In this document: positions 1-8,925 of the stretch, one piece after another | Layout: each line of letters begins with the position of its first letter | Numbering within the stretch: the stretch's first letter is position 1 | Assembly (NCBI GenBank): GCA_024234975.1 | Contig: JACKNH010000006.1 | Coordinates: 62,001-126,000, forward strand | DNA length: 64,000 bases | Source of the DNA: Gammaproteobacteria bacterium | GTDB taxonomy: Bacteria > Pseudomonadota > Gammaproteobacteria > Ga0077536 | Direction of reading: 5' to 3' | The notes under the pieces: model-generated | What the model was told of the DNA's origin: nothing | Databases searched by the model: none | Seen by the model: only the letters and a program-made list of their open reading frames with translations | Translations under genes and position numbers: made by a program

Positions 1-372
1 ACCGGAACCACTGTGCGCCGCTGGCAGAGCACGTTCTCCGGCAACGTATTGCTGACGGGCCACATCGCTGATGCCAATGTTGCCGGAGGCAACGGCGTTA
101 TCGCCAACATCCTGCTCGACGGCGTGCCGGTATTCAGCTGGGCATCGAGCGGCACGGACGACGTTGGCACCAACTACAGTATTCCGCTTACGCTCGCGGT
201 GGGTTCAGTGCTCGATTTTGAAGTCGCGGACAATGGGGATTACTCATTCGACACAACGTATTTCACTGCGACTGTCTCCACAGTGCCGCTGCCTGCCGGC
301 CTGGCATTGCTGGCGCCGGCAACGATGCTGCTCGCGGGAATGCGGCGGCGAGACGCCGCAGGCCGGGGCTGA
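1..372 (+). CDS. C-terminal part of an exported protein with a VPLPAG exosortase-type tail
   Basis: The reading frame is open from the first base of the window, so the start lies outside it. About 123 residues are visible. The body is a short beta-rich stretch without a domain I can name. The end is diagnostic: a VPLPAG motif, then a hydrophobic helix (LALLAPATMLLAG), then a basic tail (MRRRD). This is the tripartite layout of PEP-CTERM/VPLPA sorting signals, which exosortases recognise at the inner membrane of Gram-negative bacteria that make extracellular polymer. No exosortase gene is in the window. The next gene lies 270 bp downstream on the same strand, and the gap contains no convincing gene. 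Confidence 0.75.
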   Translation, partial: TGTTVRRWQSTFSGNVLLTGHIADANVAGGNGVIANILLDGVPVFSWASSGTDDVGTNYSIPLTLAVGSVLDFEVADNGDYSFDTTYFTATVSTVPLPAGLALLAPATMLLAGMRRRDAAGRG

Positions 373-642
373 GTGGCGCGGCAGTCGGAAGGATCTGATC
401 GCAACCCACGGGTTGCATCGCAACAGGCTGCTGACTGACAACGACGAGTTTGAGCCCTGTCGCAGGTTCGTCGTGTTCCCACGACGATGGCAGGGCGTTC
501 TGAACGCCGGCTGGAGTACGGTAAATCCAGCCGAAGTTCGCTTTACCTCTGCCGGTACATGGCCAGGTAAGTTATTCTTCCCCTCGATTCATCTTGAGGC
601 TGCGATCATTGATCGTGGAAGGGTTATGACTTGGGGGGCTGG

Positions 643-1480
643 ATGACGTCTCGCATTTTTTCGCAACACTCCGCACAGGTATTCACGAAGCGCTTGCTTG
701 TCGCGACCTTGACGCTGCCGCTTGCGCTGGTGGCATGCACCCAGACGACGTCGTCGTCAGAACAATCCGCAGCCGCGCCTGCGGCGGTGGTCGAAACGAA
801 AGCCGAGCCATCCGGATTTCTCCGGCGTGTGGATGGCCATTGGCGTGGAGAACCCCGATGGTGAAGGCAATCCGCCGAAGTTCACCGCCGAGGGAACTGC
901 GATGCTGGATGCGTTTACCGCGCAGTTCAGTGAAGTACCGGAGACCGGCGCGGCTTGCGTCGGCGGCGGTATGCCGGGAGTAATGCTTTCACTGGTGTCG
1001 TATCCCATCGAATTCATACAGAACGATTCGCGGATTGTGATGGTTGCGGAACTTGAAACGCAGGTGCGCCGGGTGTTCATCGACGGACGCGGCCATCAGG
1101 AGGGCGCGTTTCCAACCGGCATCGGTGATTCCATCGGCAGCTGGGAAGGCGACACGCTGGTGGTGGATACCACGATGCTGGAAGAGTGGCCGATGCGTCC
1201 CTGGCCGCGCAGTACGGACAGCCATATCGTAGAGCGCCTGCATCTCACGAAGTTTGATCAAATCACGGCGCGCCGCAGCGGGTTTCTCGCCGGAGTGGAA
1301 GAGCCGCTGAACGACGACGTGCTGGTCGTCGACATGACGGTGACCGATCCAGCCTATTACGACGGCCCGCAGCGGCGTATCGCGTACTACCAACGTATGT
1401 CGGATTACGCGACTTCCGAATACGCCTGCTCGCGTGGTTTGTGGTACGACCAGCTGGATGAATTGCGGACAGGCGAGTAG
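643..1480 (+). pseudogene. Exported lipoprotein with WEGDTLVVDT motif, interrupted by a frameshift
   Basis: The ATG at 643 opens a lipoprotein signal peptide (basic KR, hydrophobic core, lipobox LVAC with Cys32), followed by a Ser/Ala linker. Around 803-815 the frame must change by one base to continue into PDFSGVW and the rest of the protein, which ends at 1480. The downstream part carries PDFSGVW near its start and IGSWEGDTLVVDT in the middle. I recognise that pairing from a widespread family of exported proteins of unknown function, often encoded near oxidative or degradative genes. Neither frame alone makes sense: the first has the signal peptide without a body, the second a body without a start. 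The cause is either a real one-base insertion (or two-base loss) or an assembly error. The gene is probably co-transcribed with the cupin gene 41 bp downstream. Confidence 0.7.
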
Positions 1481-1521
1481 CGGAAAGTTCCGGCGCTGAT
1501 CGAACCAGGAGGCCGAAACCA

Positions 1522-2038
1522 ATGAGAAAAACGCCGCGACGTGTCGTGACCGGTCATGACGAGACGGGCCGGTCCGTGGTGCTGTCGGACGGCACGCCGC
1601 CGCAGCGCCATCCCATGCAAGGGCCAGGAGGTCGGCGCCGATTTCTTCGAGATGTGGAATACGCCGGAAACGGTTCCCACGCTGACATCGACCGAAGATC
1701 GCGAGCCCAGCGAGCGCGACTTCACCATCATGCCGGTCTGCGGTCACCTGCTGCGGATCATCGATATCTATCCACCTGCCATGGGCGGCAAGCGTACCGT
1801 CATGCACCGGACCAGAACGCTGGATTACGTGGTCGTCATCGAAGGTGAAATCGTTCTGGTGCTGACTGATAGCGAAGTCACATTGAAGCAGGGCGATGTC
1901 GTCATTCAGCGCGGTACCGACCACGCCTGGGAGAATCGCTCGGAGACACTCGCGCGGATGGCGTTCTTCCACATCGACGCGCAGTTCAGCGATGAGTTGC
2001 TGGATAAGCTGCCGCAGCCTTTACCGCTGATGCGTTGA
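1522..2038 (+). pseudogene. Small cupin-domain protein, interrupted by a frameshift
   Basis: A good ribosome binding site (AGGAGG, 1507-1512) precedes the ATG at 1522. The first 30 or so residues (RRVVTGHDETGRSVVLSDG) match the usual N-terminus of small cupins of this type. The frame then shifts by one base between about 1609 and 1631, and the remainder runs on to 2038. The downstream part has a conserved-barrel core: a PAMGGKRTVMHRT stretch supplying a possible metal-binding His, DYVVVIEGEIVLVL, and LKQGDVVIQRGTDHAWEN, the typical second cupin motif. The whole protein would be about 171 residues, normal for single-domain cupins. The substrate is unknown. The shift has the same direction as those in the genes at 643-1480 and 5454-6531. 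Confidence 0.75.
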
Positions 2039-2154
2039 GCCACGGCAGCTTCATTCCGTTACTTCTATCAGCCTGTCAGGTGCAAGTTCGACTTCGCAGG
2101 TTCGTCCGCGTGCCCCGGCCTGAGAACTTACTCGGCTTGAGTATCGGGCCGCGT

Positions 2155-4359
2155 TTACTCATCGTTATCCTGCACATCATCATGTACATCTCCGGCGCGG
2201 GCGGCGGCAGGCGGCGCTGGCGGCAGTGACGCTTTCAGCTCGTTGGCCCGCGCAATCAGGAAGGCGCGGATATCGGCGCTGTCTGCAGCGCTCACCTTGT
2301 CGGCGAACGAGGCCATGCCGTTCTGCGCCTTGATGCCGTTGATCACCACCGCATCGAAAGCTTCCTGCGCATTCAACATGGGGGATGTCATCAGGTTGGG
2401 GAAGTTTGCGCCGCGCGCCTGACCATTGTTGCCGTGGCAGGTACCGCAGTACTGGCCGTACACTTCGCCGCCGTGTTCGACGGCTTCGGCGCTGGCCGTC
2501 AGTGGCGGCGGATCGAGCGGCGGTGGCGTGAAGGCTTCGGCCGGTGGCAGCAGTGCGGTGCCGTTGAGTTCAAACACCAGCAGCCGTGAATAGTTCGGCG
2601 CGTAGTAATTGCCCGCCTGGTTGATACCGACACTGGCGGCGACATACTGTTTGCCATCCAGTTCATAGGTAATCGGTCCGGCGACCATGCCCGTCTGGGT
2701 GTCGAAGCTCCAGAGCTTCTGACCTGTGGTGGCATCGTAGGCGCGGAACTCGTTGGTGTTGTTGCCACCGCCGGAGAACACCAGCCCACCGCCGGTGGCC
2801 AGCGTGCTGCCGGTCGGCCCGTCATGTTCCTCGCTGCGCCAGACTTCCTTGCCTGCCACGGGATCCCAGGCAACGACGTAGCCGACAAATTCGCGTGGCG
2901 CGTCGGGATGATCGCGGTAGTAATTGAAGCCGGCTGCGAATGCCAGACCGGTATTGGCGCCGCCGACATTGCGCATGTAATTCGGATCCGCCTGCATCGC
3001 GTAGTAGGCGCGTTGGGTGGCGATGTACAACAAGCCGGTCTCTGGATTGAATGAGTTCTTGTGCCAGCCGTGGCCGCCCTGGACACCGGGTGCGAGATTG
3101 AAGGTGGTGCCATCCTTGAACCGCGCGGCGGGCACTTCAATCGGCCGCCCGGTTTCAAGATCCACACCGCTGGCCCAGTTGACCTCGGTGAACGGGTCTG
3201 CCTTCAGCAGCTTGCCGGTGGCGGCATCGAGTACATACATGAAGCCGTTCTTGTTCGGCTGCACCACCACCCGGCGCTGTTCGCCCTGCCAATCAAGGTC
3301 CAGCAACATGACCGGCCCGATGGCATCGTAATCCCAGGTGTCGCCTGGTGTGGTCTGGTAGTGCCAGGCGTATTCACCGGTGTCCGGCTTCACGGCAATG
3401 ATGGACGCGACGAACAGGTTGTCGCCACCGCTGGGGTCGCGCGCCTGCTGATTCCAGGGCGTGCCGTTACCGGTGCCGAAAATCACCAGGTCATTCTTCA
3501 CGTCGTAGGTCAGTGCATCCCAGACGGAACCACCGCCGCCGAGTACCCACCAATCGCCGCCCCAGGTGCTGGCTGCCTGCGCCATCTGCGGGTTTTCAAA
3601 ACCGTCGGCAGGGTTGCCCGGCACTGTGTAGAAACGCCAGCGCTCATCGCCGGTTTTCGCGTCGTACGCGGCGAGATAGCCGCGAATGCCGAACTCACTC
3701 CCGGAGTTCCCAATCAACACCATGCCTTTGACGATACGTGGCGCGCTGGTGATGCTGTACTGTGCATCGGGATCCACGGTGAGTTTGCGCCACGCCTCGT
3801 TACCGGTCGCGGCGTCGATGGCGACCAGGTATCCATCGAGCGTGCCGAGATAAATCTTCCCGTCATAGGCGGCGATGCCGCGATTGACAATACCGCAGCA
3901 CACCTTGGTGACGATGTCCTTGGCCGTCTGCGGATCGTACTGCCAGAGTTGCTGGCCATTGCGCGCATCGAATGCGTAGACCTTGCTCCATGCGGTGGAA
4001 ACATAGAGCACGCCATCGACATACAGCGGCGTGCCTTGCTGCGACAGGTTGGTGTCGTAATCGGCAAACCATTTCAGGCCCAGCTGACCAACGTTGTTGC
4101 CATCGATCTGTTTCAATGGGCTGTAATGCCGCTCTTCATAGGTGCCGCCGACCGTCAACCACTGGCCGGGTTCATTCGCCGCGTTGAGTAGTCGCTGGTC
4201 GTCTACTGCGGCGCGGGAACTCGACGAAACTTCCGTGGGCGCGCTTGCGACCGCGGATTCGATGTCCGCCGCGCCTGGATCGCTTGAATCACAGCCGGCG
4301 AGTTGCACCACGAATACGGCGGCTGCTGTCGACAGCAGTAAAGTCGAAAATCGCTTCAT
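2155..4359 (-). CDS. PQQ-dependent quinohemoprotein dehydrogenase (alcohol dehydrogenase type)
   Basis: The 734-residue protein starts at the ATG at 4359, preceded by AAGGG; an upstream extension to 4521 would bury the signal peptide. It begins with a signal peptide ending in QLAGC, a possible lipobox with Cys23, so it may be a periplasmic lipoprotein. The main part is a PQQ beta-propeller with W-motif repeats (YVDGVLYVST, AYDGKIYLGTLDG). It has the vicinal cysteine pair C154-C155 that forms the disulfide ring over PQQ in this family, and a TWDYDAIGP segment. The C-terminal 100 residues are a cytochrome c domain with CGTCH (638-642) and a likely Met ligand in NGMASFAD. Known members oxidise primary alcohols or related substrates and pass electrons to the respiratory chain; the substrate here cannot be read from sequence. 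It converges on the cupin gene, and no PQQ biosynthesis gene is in view. Confidence 0.92.
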   Translation of the reverse strand: MKRFSTLLLSTAAAVFVVQLAGCDSSDPGAADIESAVASAPTEVSSSSRAAVDDQRLLNAANEPGQWLTVGGTYEERHYSPLKQIDGNNVGQLGLKWFADYDTNLSQQGTPLYVDGVLYVSTAWSKVYAFDARNGQQLWQYDPQTAKDIVTKVCCGIVNRGIAAYDGKIYLGTLDGYLVAIDAATGNEAWRKLTVDPDAQYSITSAPRIVKGMVLIGNSGSEFGIRGYLAAYDAKTGDERWRFYTVPGNPADGFENPQMAQAASTWGGDWWVLGGGGSVWDALTYDVKNDLVIFGTGNGTPWNQQARDPSGGDNLFVASIIAVKPDTGEYAWHYQTTPGDTWDYDAIGPVMLLDLDWQGEQRRVVVQPNKNGFMYVLDAATGKLLKADPFTEVNWASGVDLETGRPIEVPAARFKDGTTFNLAPGVQGGHGWHKNSFNPETGLLYIATQRAYYAMQADPNYMRNVGGANTGLAFAAGFNYYRDHPDAPREFVGYVVAWDPVAGKEVWRSEEHDGPTGSTLATGGGLVFSGGGNNTNEFRAYDATTGQKLWSFDTQTGMVAGPITYELDGKQYVAASVGINQAGNYYAPNYSRLLVFELNGTALLPPAEAFTPPPLDPPPLTASAEAVEHGGEVYGQYCGTCHGNNGQARGANFPNLMTSPMLNAQEAFDAVVINGIKAQNGMASFADKVSAADSADIRAFLIARANELKASLPPAPPAAARAGDVHDDVQDNDE

Positions 4360-4865
4360 GTTGAGCCCTTTGAATTTACGAATGACTGCGCATTGCGCTG
4401 AGCGGATGCTGCACGGTCTTATATCAGCATTGCGATGGGCATGCACGAAATCGGCATGCAGGGCCTGTGGCGTCGCGGGCGCTGCAGTGCGATTGCCGAT
4501 TCTGCCGGGAACCTGCTTCACATGAAGGATCCACTGTCGTCACGGCTACGATGGCGTGACGACAGTGGAAGGTGATGATGCGTGGCAAAACAATCGCCTG
4601 TTATCGATCCATGCCCCGTGGGTGAGTAGCGCCGAAGAGCGATTCCGGCTTCGGCAGTCACCAGCGCTCGGGCCCGGGTTCTTGAGCGGAGGAGGGTGGT
4701 TGCCACGAGTCCCCGGGCGGTGCGGGCGACCGGGGCAACGCTAGCAGGAAGCGCGCGATCAGAATCTGATGTGAGTCAGAACATTCGTGGCGATGGGCTC
4801 GAAATTTTTTGACGGCAATCTGGCGGTTCACCGCATGACTGGGCACAGACTGCAGTGGCCGCGGT
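4360..4865. other. Gene-free region upstream of the quinohemoprotein dehydrogenase
   Basis: About 500 bp separate the dehydrogenase start from the end of the GFA gene, which is also on the minus strand. No frame here has a ribosome binding site with a recognisable product. The region must hold the dehydrogenase promoter, but I see no clear sigma70 pair. Its one striking element is a perfect 14-bp inverted repeat at 4531-4568, listed separately. Confidence 0.5.
4531..4568. repeat. Perfect 14-bp inverted repeat (hairpin, 10-nt loop)
   Basis: The arm CCACTGTCGTCACG (4531-4544) is followed by a 10-nt spacer and its exact reverse complement (4555-4568). No T-run follows on either strand, so it is not a standard intrinsic terminator for the dehydrogenase or the GFA gene. 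It lies about 170 bp upstream of the dehydrogenase start codon, outside the usual operator range but inside a possible 5' leader. Possible roles are an RNA hairpin, a regulator site or a small mobile-element remnant. Confidence 0.7.
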
Positions 4866-5276
4866 TTACGCCGGTGGCATCTCCGGGAATGCGGGGATGC
4901 CGTCCATCGCCTTATCCCATTTGGGCGCCCGGGAGGTGAAAAACGCCAACTGGGGCGTAACGAGGCTTGGGTCCTGCATGCTGCCGGCCGGCACCACGAT
5001 CATACCTGGCAAGGCTTCGACGACCGAGCAGATGGGCGAACCGCAGACCGTGCAAAATGAGCGTGAGATATCCTTGCCACTGTCCGCCCTGGACGTGTAC
5101 GTCGTGAGTGGACCTGTGACGGTGAACGCTTGGGCCGCGAATGCGGCATTGGTTGCGTGGCCGGTACCTGAGTATTTCTGGCAATCAGTGCAATGGCATT
5201 GCGCGACATGGAGCGGTGGCTCGGAAAGCGAATAGGTCACCGCGCCGCACAGGCAGTTGCCGCTGATTGTGGTCAT
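4866..5276 (-). CDS. GFA-family zinc-binding protein (glutathione-dependent formaldehyde-activating enzyme/CENP-V fold)
   Basis: The 136-residue protein starts at the ATG at 5276, which directly precedes MTTISGNCLCGAVTY, the canonical N-terminus of this family. The zinc ligands are all present: CLCG near residue 8, CHCTDC in the first third, and CTVCGSP near residue 80. PAGSMQDP and the C-terminal tryptophan region (APKWDKAMDG) are also typical. The founding member was reported to bind glutathione and promote S-hydroxymethylglutathione formation, but most family members have no proven activity, so only the fold is assigned. It is divergent from the oxidoreductase gene at 5454, and the 177-bp gap probably holds both promoters. 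Confidence 0.88.
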   Translation of the reverse strand: MTTISGNCLCGAVTYSLSEPPLHVAQCHCTDCQKYSGTGHATNAAFAAQAFTVTGPLTTYTSRADSGKDISRSFCTVCGSPICSVVEALPGMIVVPAGSMQDPSLVTPQLAFFTSRAPKWDKAMDGIPAFPEMPPA

Positions 5277-5453
5277 GTTCGAGTTGCTTTCAATCTTCGT
5301 GTCTTTGAACAATCGGCCAGCCGTTGACGAAGCCCGACGACGACCGGCGCAGGAAGAATGCGCTAACCTAGCGCTCCGGGTAGCGACGCGCAACTATGTG
5401 CGATAACCCGGCTACCGATATCGCCGATATCTTTGTCTATCGCGAGACATTTC

Positions 5454-6531
5454 ATGAAAGATGCGTTTGCCGCCCTGGCGTTTCCCTGTGGCCGTACCAT
5501 GCCCAACCGATATGCGTTGGCGCCGTTGACGAATTGCCAGAGCCACGTCGACGGTACTTTGTCGGATGAGGAATTTCACTGGCTGACGCTGCGAGCGCAA
5601 GGTGGCTTCGGGCTGACGATGACTTGTGCCGCCCATGTGCAGGCGGCCGGTCAGGGCTTTCCCGGTCAGCTCGGCATATTCGGTGATCAGCATCTGCCCA
5701 GGGCTGACCCGGTTGGCCGGTGCGATACGCCAGGCGGGTAGCCTGGCGCTGGCCCAGTTGCATCATGCCGGCATGCGCTCACCGCGGGAACTCATCGGCG
5801 GCGCGCCGCTATATCCATCGGAAGATGCCGAGACCGGTGCACGGGCGTTGTCACTGGATGAAATCAGTCAACTGGCGGAGGATTTCATCAACGCCGCGGT
5901 GCGGGCAAGGCGCGCCGGATTCGATGGCGTCGAATTGCACGGCGCTCACGGCTATATCCTCGCGCAGTTCCTCAGCAGCGAGTACAACCATCGTGATGAT
6001 CGATACGGCGGCAGTCTCGAGAATCGGGCGAGATTGTTACTCGACATCGTACGTGCGGTGCGTGAGCGGTGTGGCAAGCACTTCATCGTTGGCGTGCGCT
6101 TGTCGCCCGAGCGCTTCGGGCAGAAGCTCGCGGAGATGCAGCAGGTTGCGCGCTGGCTCGTGGAAACCGGTGTGATCGATTTTCTCGATCTCTCGCTCTG
6201 GGACTACGCCAAGATGCCGGAGGAAGAGGCGTTTGCTCAGCGATCGTTGCTTTCGTATTTCACCGAGTTGCCGCGTGGCAATGTCAAACTCGGCGTGGCG
6301 GGGAAGATATATACGCCAGCGGACGTGGCAAGGTGTCTTGATGCCGGGGCTGATTTCGTACTTCTCGGGCGGGCGGCGATTCTGCAACATGATTTTCCCC
6401 ACCGCGCAAAAGCCGACCCGGATTTCACACCGGTCCAGGCACCGGTGTCAGCGGCGTATCTCCACAGTGAAGGTGTCAGTCAGACCTTTGTCGACTACCT
6501 GGATCGCTTCCCGGGCTTCGTCGCCAAGTAG
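5454..6531 (+). pseudogene. Old-yellow-enzyme-type NADH:flavin oxidoreductase, interrupted by a frameshift
   Basis: From the ATG at 5454 the first frame reads through PNRYALAPLTN, the usual FMN-barrel start, up to GIFGDQHLP. The second frame, open to 6531, continues it exactly (GLTRLAGAIR, QLHHAGMRSP). The break lies between 5697 and 5703; one extra base, for example the A at 5700 between CCC and GGG, accounts for it. Family hallmarks are all present: HHAG, the DGVELHGAHGY active-site helix, QFLSSEYNHRDDRYGG, and the phosphate-binding LGRAAILQHDFP end. The repaired length, about 359 residues, is normal for the family, which reduces activated alkenes using NAD(P)H. The frameshift is either a real inactivation or a base-calling error. 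Confidence 0.85.
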
Positions 6532-6547
6532 CAGGCAGGCCGTGGCG

Positions 6548-6914
6548 AGACGGAATCCACGGGTCTTCGGCCAGTTCCCTATGGATTCCCGCTGTCGCGG
6601 GAATGACGGAGGTAATGAGGTTACGACGGCGAATGAGGTTACTGCGGCGCTGGACCGCCAGCCCCGTCTTTCCCTCCGTCATTCCGACCGCCGCGCAGCG
6701 CCATTATGGGCCGGAATCCATAGGGCGTCACTTGAAGCCGCATGGATTCCCGCTTTCGCGGGGATGACGGAGGTAAATGACGTTACGACGGCGAATGAGC
6801 TTGCGACGGCGCCGGACCATCACCCCCGTCATTCCGGACGTCACGCAGTGACGAGCCGGAATCCATGGGGCGCTGATTGAAGCCGTATGGATTCCCGCTT
6901 TCGCGGGAATGACG
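6548..6914. repeat. Cluster of palindromic intergenic repeats (2.5 units)
   Basis: Three copies of an element whose end is GGATTCCCGC-nnn-GCGGGAATGACGG occur at 6548-6609 (left end divergent), 6677-6770 and 6827-6914. The two full copies begin with CGTCATTCCG and end with its near complement, so each can fold into a long imperfect hairpin. The spacers between copies are themselves repeated: both contain GTTACGACGGCGAATGAG. The array therefore looks like a tandem duplication of element plus spacer. Elements of this look are common intergenic repeats in gammaproteobacteria. The array sits between the oxidoreductase gene and the end of the ABC permease gene, where it could act as a transcription barrier. 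Confidence 0.85.
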
Positions 6915-6947
6915 GCTGGTTGATATCAGTGCAGCCCCACGTGCTGC

Positions 6948-8180
6948 TTATTCGTATCTCAATGCCACGATCGGATCGAGATTGGCGGCCTTGGCCGCCG
7001 GCATGATGCCGAACACCAGCCCCACCAGCGCGGAGAATCCAAAGGCTAGTGATATCGCCCACAGCGGCACCACGGCTGCGGGGAAGTTGGGAATCGCTGC
7101 TGAGGCCGCGACGGCGATGCCATAACCGAGTATCAGTCCGGCCAGCCCGCCGAGCAGGCAGAGGATCAGTGATTCAAACAGGAACTGCAGCAGGATCTGG
7201 TGGCGCTTGGCGCCGATGGCCTTGCAGATCCCAATCTCCTTGGTGCGCTCGGTGACTGACACCAGCATGATGTTCATGATGCCGATACCGCCCACCAGCA
7301 GCGAAATGCTGACAATGCCCCCCATCACCAACGTGACCGAACTCAGGATGCTGGTGAAGGTGTCAGTCAATTGTTCCGACGTCTGCACGCGGAAATCGTT
7401 GTCGCGGTCGCTGGACAGCTTGTGCGCAGCGCGCAACAGGGTGACGATGCGTTCACGCATCGCCTCCATCTGATCGATGTCACTGACGGTGAGCTGGATG
7501 AAGATGTCGGGATTGGTCTGGTTGCCAATCAGGCTGCGCATGGTATTGAACGGCAGGATGACAAAATTATCCTGGTTCTGACCGAACACCTGTCCACGCG
7601 GTTCGGCCAGGCCGATGACCTTGACCCACTCTTCGCCGATGCGGATGAATTGGCCGACGGGATCCTCCGGCAACGAGAGATTCTTCCGCACTTCGTCACC
7701 GATGACCGCAACGCGCCGTCTGGTCAGATTGTCGCTGTCAGAGATGAAGCGGCCCCCAGCCGCCATGTAGATTCGGCCGACCTCGGGGTAGGTATAAGTC
7801 GAACCGGAAATCTGCGTGGCGGTGGACTGGGAGCCAAAGCGCACCTGGTTGAGCTGATTCTGCGAATACAGAATTGGCGTGATGTAGGCAATGCCGTCTA
7901 TGCGTTGACCAATGAGTTCGACGTCGTCCGGCGTGATGCGCGCAATGCGACCTTGCAGTCGCTCGGTCAGCGGCGTGTAGGACTGTACGGTCAGACTGTT
8001 GGCGCCAAGCCCTTCGAACTGCTGGTTAATCGTGTAACTGAAGCCCTGGATGATCGCGACCATCGCGATCACCGCAGCCACGCCGATGATGATTCCCAGC
8101 GTGGTCAGGAAGCTGCGGAATCCGTGGGCGCGGATGGATGCCAGGGCAGCGCGCAGACTTTCCAGAATATCGAAAATCAT
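6948..8180 (-). CDS. MacB/FtsX-type ABC transporter permease
   Basis: The 410-residue protein starts at the ATG at 8180, overlapping the stop of the ATPase gene by 4 bp (ATGA). One N-terminal membrane helix (LGIIIGVAAVIAMVAIIQG) is followed by a periplasmic domain of about 240 residues. Three C-terminal helices flank the FtsX signature TERTKEIGICKAIGAKR. This is the MacB_PCD plus FtsX layout, with the ATPase encoded separately. Such pairs work with a MacA-like adaptor and an outer-membrane TolC channel to move lipids, peptides or antibiotics out of the periplasm. The substrate is unknown. It is the last gene of a four-gene minus-strand operon, and its 3' end abuts the repeat cluster. Confidence 0.92.
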   Translation of the reverse strand: MIFDILESLRAALASIRAHGFRSFLTTLGIIIGVAAVIAMVAIIQGFSYTINQQFEGLGANSLTVQSYTPLTERLQGRIARITPDDVELIGQRIDGIAYITPILYSQNQLNQVRFGSQSTATQISGSTYTYPEVGRIYMAAGGRFISDSDNLTRRRVAVIGDEVRKNLSLPEDPVGQFIRIGEEWVKVIGLAEPRGQVFGQNQDNFVILPFNTMRSLIGNQTNPDIFIQLTVSDIDQMEAMRERIVTLLRAAHKLSSDRDNDFRVQTSEQLTDTFTSILSSVTLVMGGIVSISLLVGGIGIMNIMLVSVTERTKEIGICKAIGAKRHQILLQFLFESLILCLLGGLAGLILGYGIAVAASAAIPNFPAAVVPLWAISLAFGFSALVGLVFGIMPAAKAANLDPIVALRYE

Positions 8181-8917
8181 GGCTGCACCTGGCGCGGTTC
8201 CTGCGCCGCGTGCGCCGCGCCGCCAGCGGCAACGCGCGCGTTCATCCGATCTTCGGCGATGCGGCCATCCTCCATGCGCACGATGCGCCGACAATGCGCG
8301 GCGATCTCCGGCTCATGGGTGACGATGATGATCGTCTGGTTTTCCGCATGCAGTTCGTCAAACAACTTCATGATCTCGATGGTCGTACGCGAATCAAGAT
8401 TGCCGGTAGGTTCGTCGGCCAGCAGAATCGACGGCTTGGTGACCAACGCACGGGCAATGGCGACGCGTTGTCGCTGACCGCCGGACAGCTGGTTGGGAAG
8501 ATGATCCATGCGCTCGCCGAGGCCGACGTGTCGCAGCGCTTCGCTGGCGCGTGCTTTGCGTTGTTTCAACGGCGTGCCGTTGTAGATCAAGGGCTGCATG
8601 ACGTTGGCCAGCGCCGTGGCCCGTGGCAGCAGATTGAAGCTCTGAAATATGAAGCCGATCTCCCGATTGCGAATCTCGGCCAGTTCATCGGGATTCATCA
8701 GGCTGACATCCTTGCCATTGAGGATGTAATCGCCCTCGCTGGGCTTATCCAGGCAACCCAGGATAGTGAGCATGGTGGATTTCCCGGAGCCGGACGAACC
8801 GGTAATGGCCACGTACTCATTGCGTTCGATGGCCAGGGTCACGCCATCAAGTGCACGCAACACCTGCGTGCCCATGTGGTACTCCTTGGCGATATCCAGG
8901 ATCTCCAACAGCGCCAT
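8177..8917 (-). CDS. ABC transporter ATP-binding protein (MacB/LolD type)
   Basis: The 246-residue ATPase has Walker A GSSGSGKST (40-48), the Q-loop in IGFIFQSFNLLPR, signature LSGGQRQR, Walker B ILLADEPTGNLD and the H-loop TIIIVTHEPEIA. The LLPR Q-loop and ADEPTGNLD block are typical of the LolD/MacB branch. It ends with about 20 residues of Ala/Gly-rich tail that are not needed for the fold. It starts 8 bp after the adaptor gene and overlaps the permease gene by 4 bp, so the three are almost certainly translated together. It powers the permease encoded at 6948-8180. Confidence 0.95.
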   Translation of the reverse strand: MALLEILDIAKEYHMGTQVLRALDGVTLAIERNEYVAITGSSGSGKSTMLTILGCLDKPSEGDYILNGKDVSLMNPDELAEIRNREIGFIFQSFNLLPRATALANVMQPLIYNGTPLKQRKARASEALRHVGLGERMDHLPNQLSGGQRQRVAIARALVTKPSILLADEPTGNLDSRTTIEIMKLFDELHAENQTIIIVTHEPEIAAHCRRIVRMEDGRIAEDRMNARVAAGGAAHAAQEPRQVQP

Positions 8918-8925
8918 GGCGGATC

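Noticed and set aside
469..486. A 7-bp hairpin (CGTCGTG, TTCC loop, CACGACG) about 100 bp after the VPLPAG gene
   Set aside because: No T-run follows, and a 7-bp stem is expected by chance in a GC-rich region.
3061..4191. A 376-codon plus-strand frame over the quinohemoprotein dehydrogenase gene
   Set aside because: It lies opposite the strongly supported dehydrogenase frame and lacks any motif.
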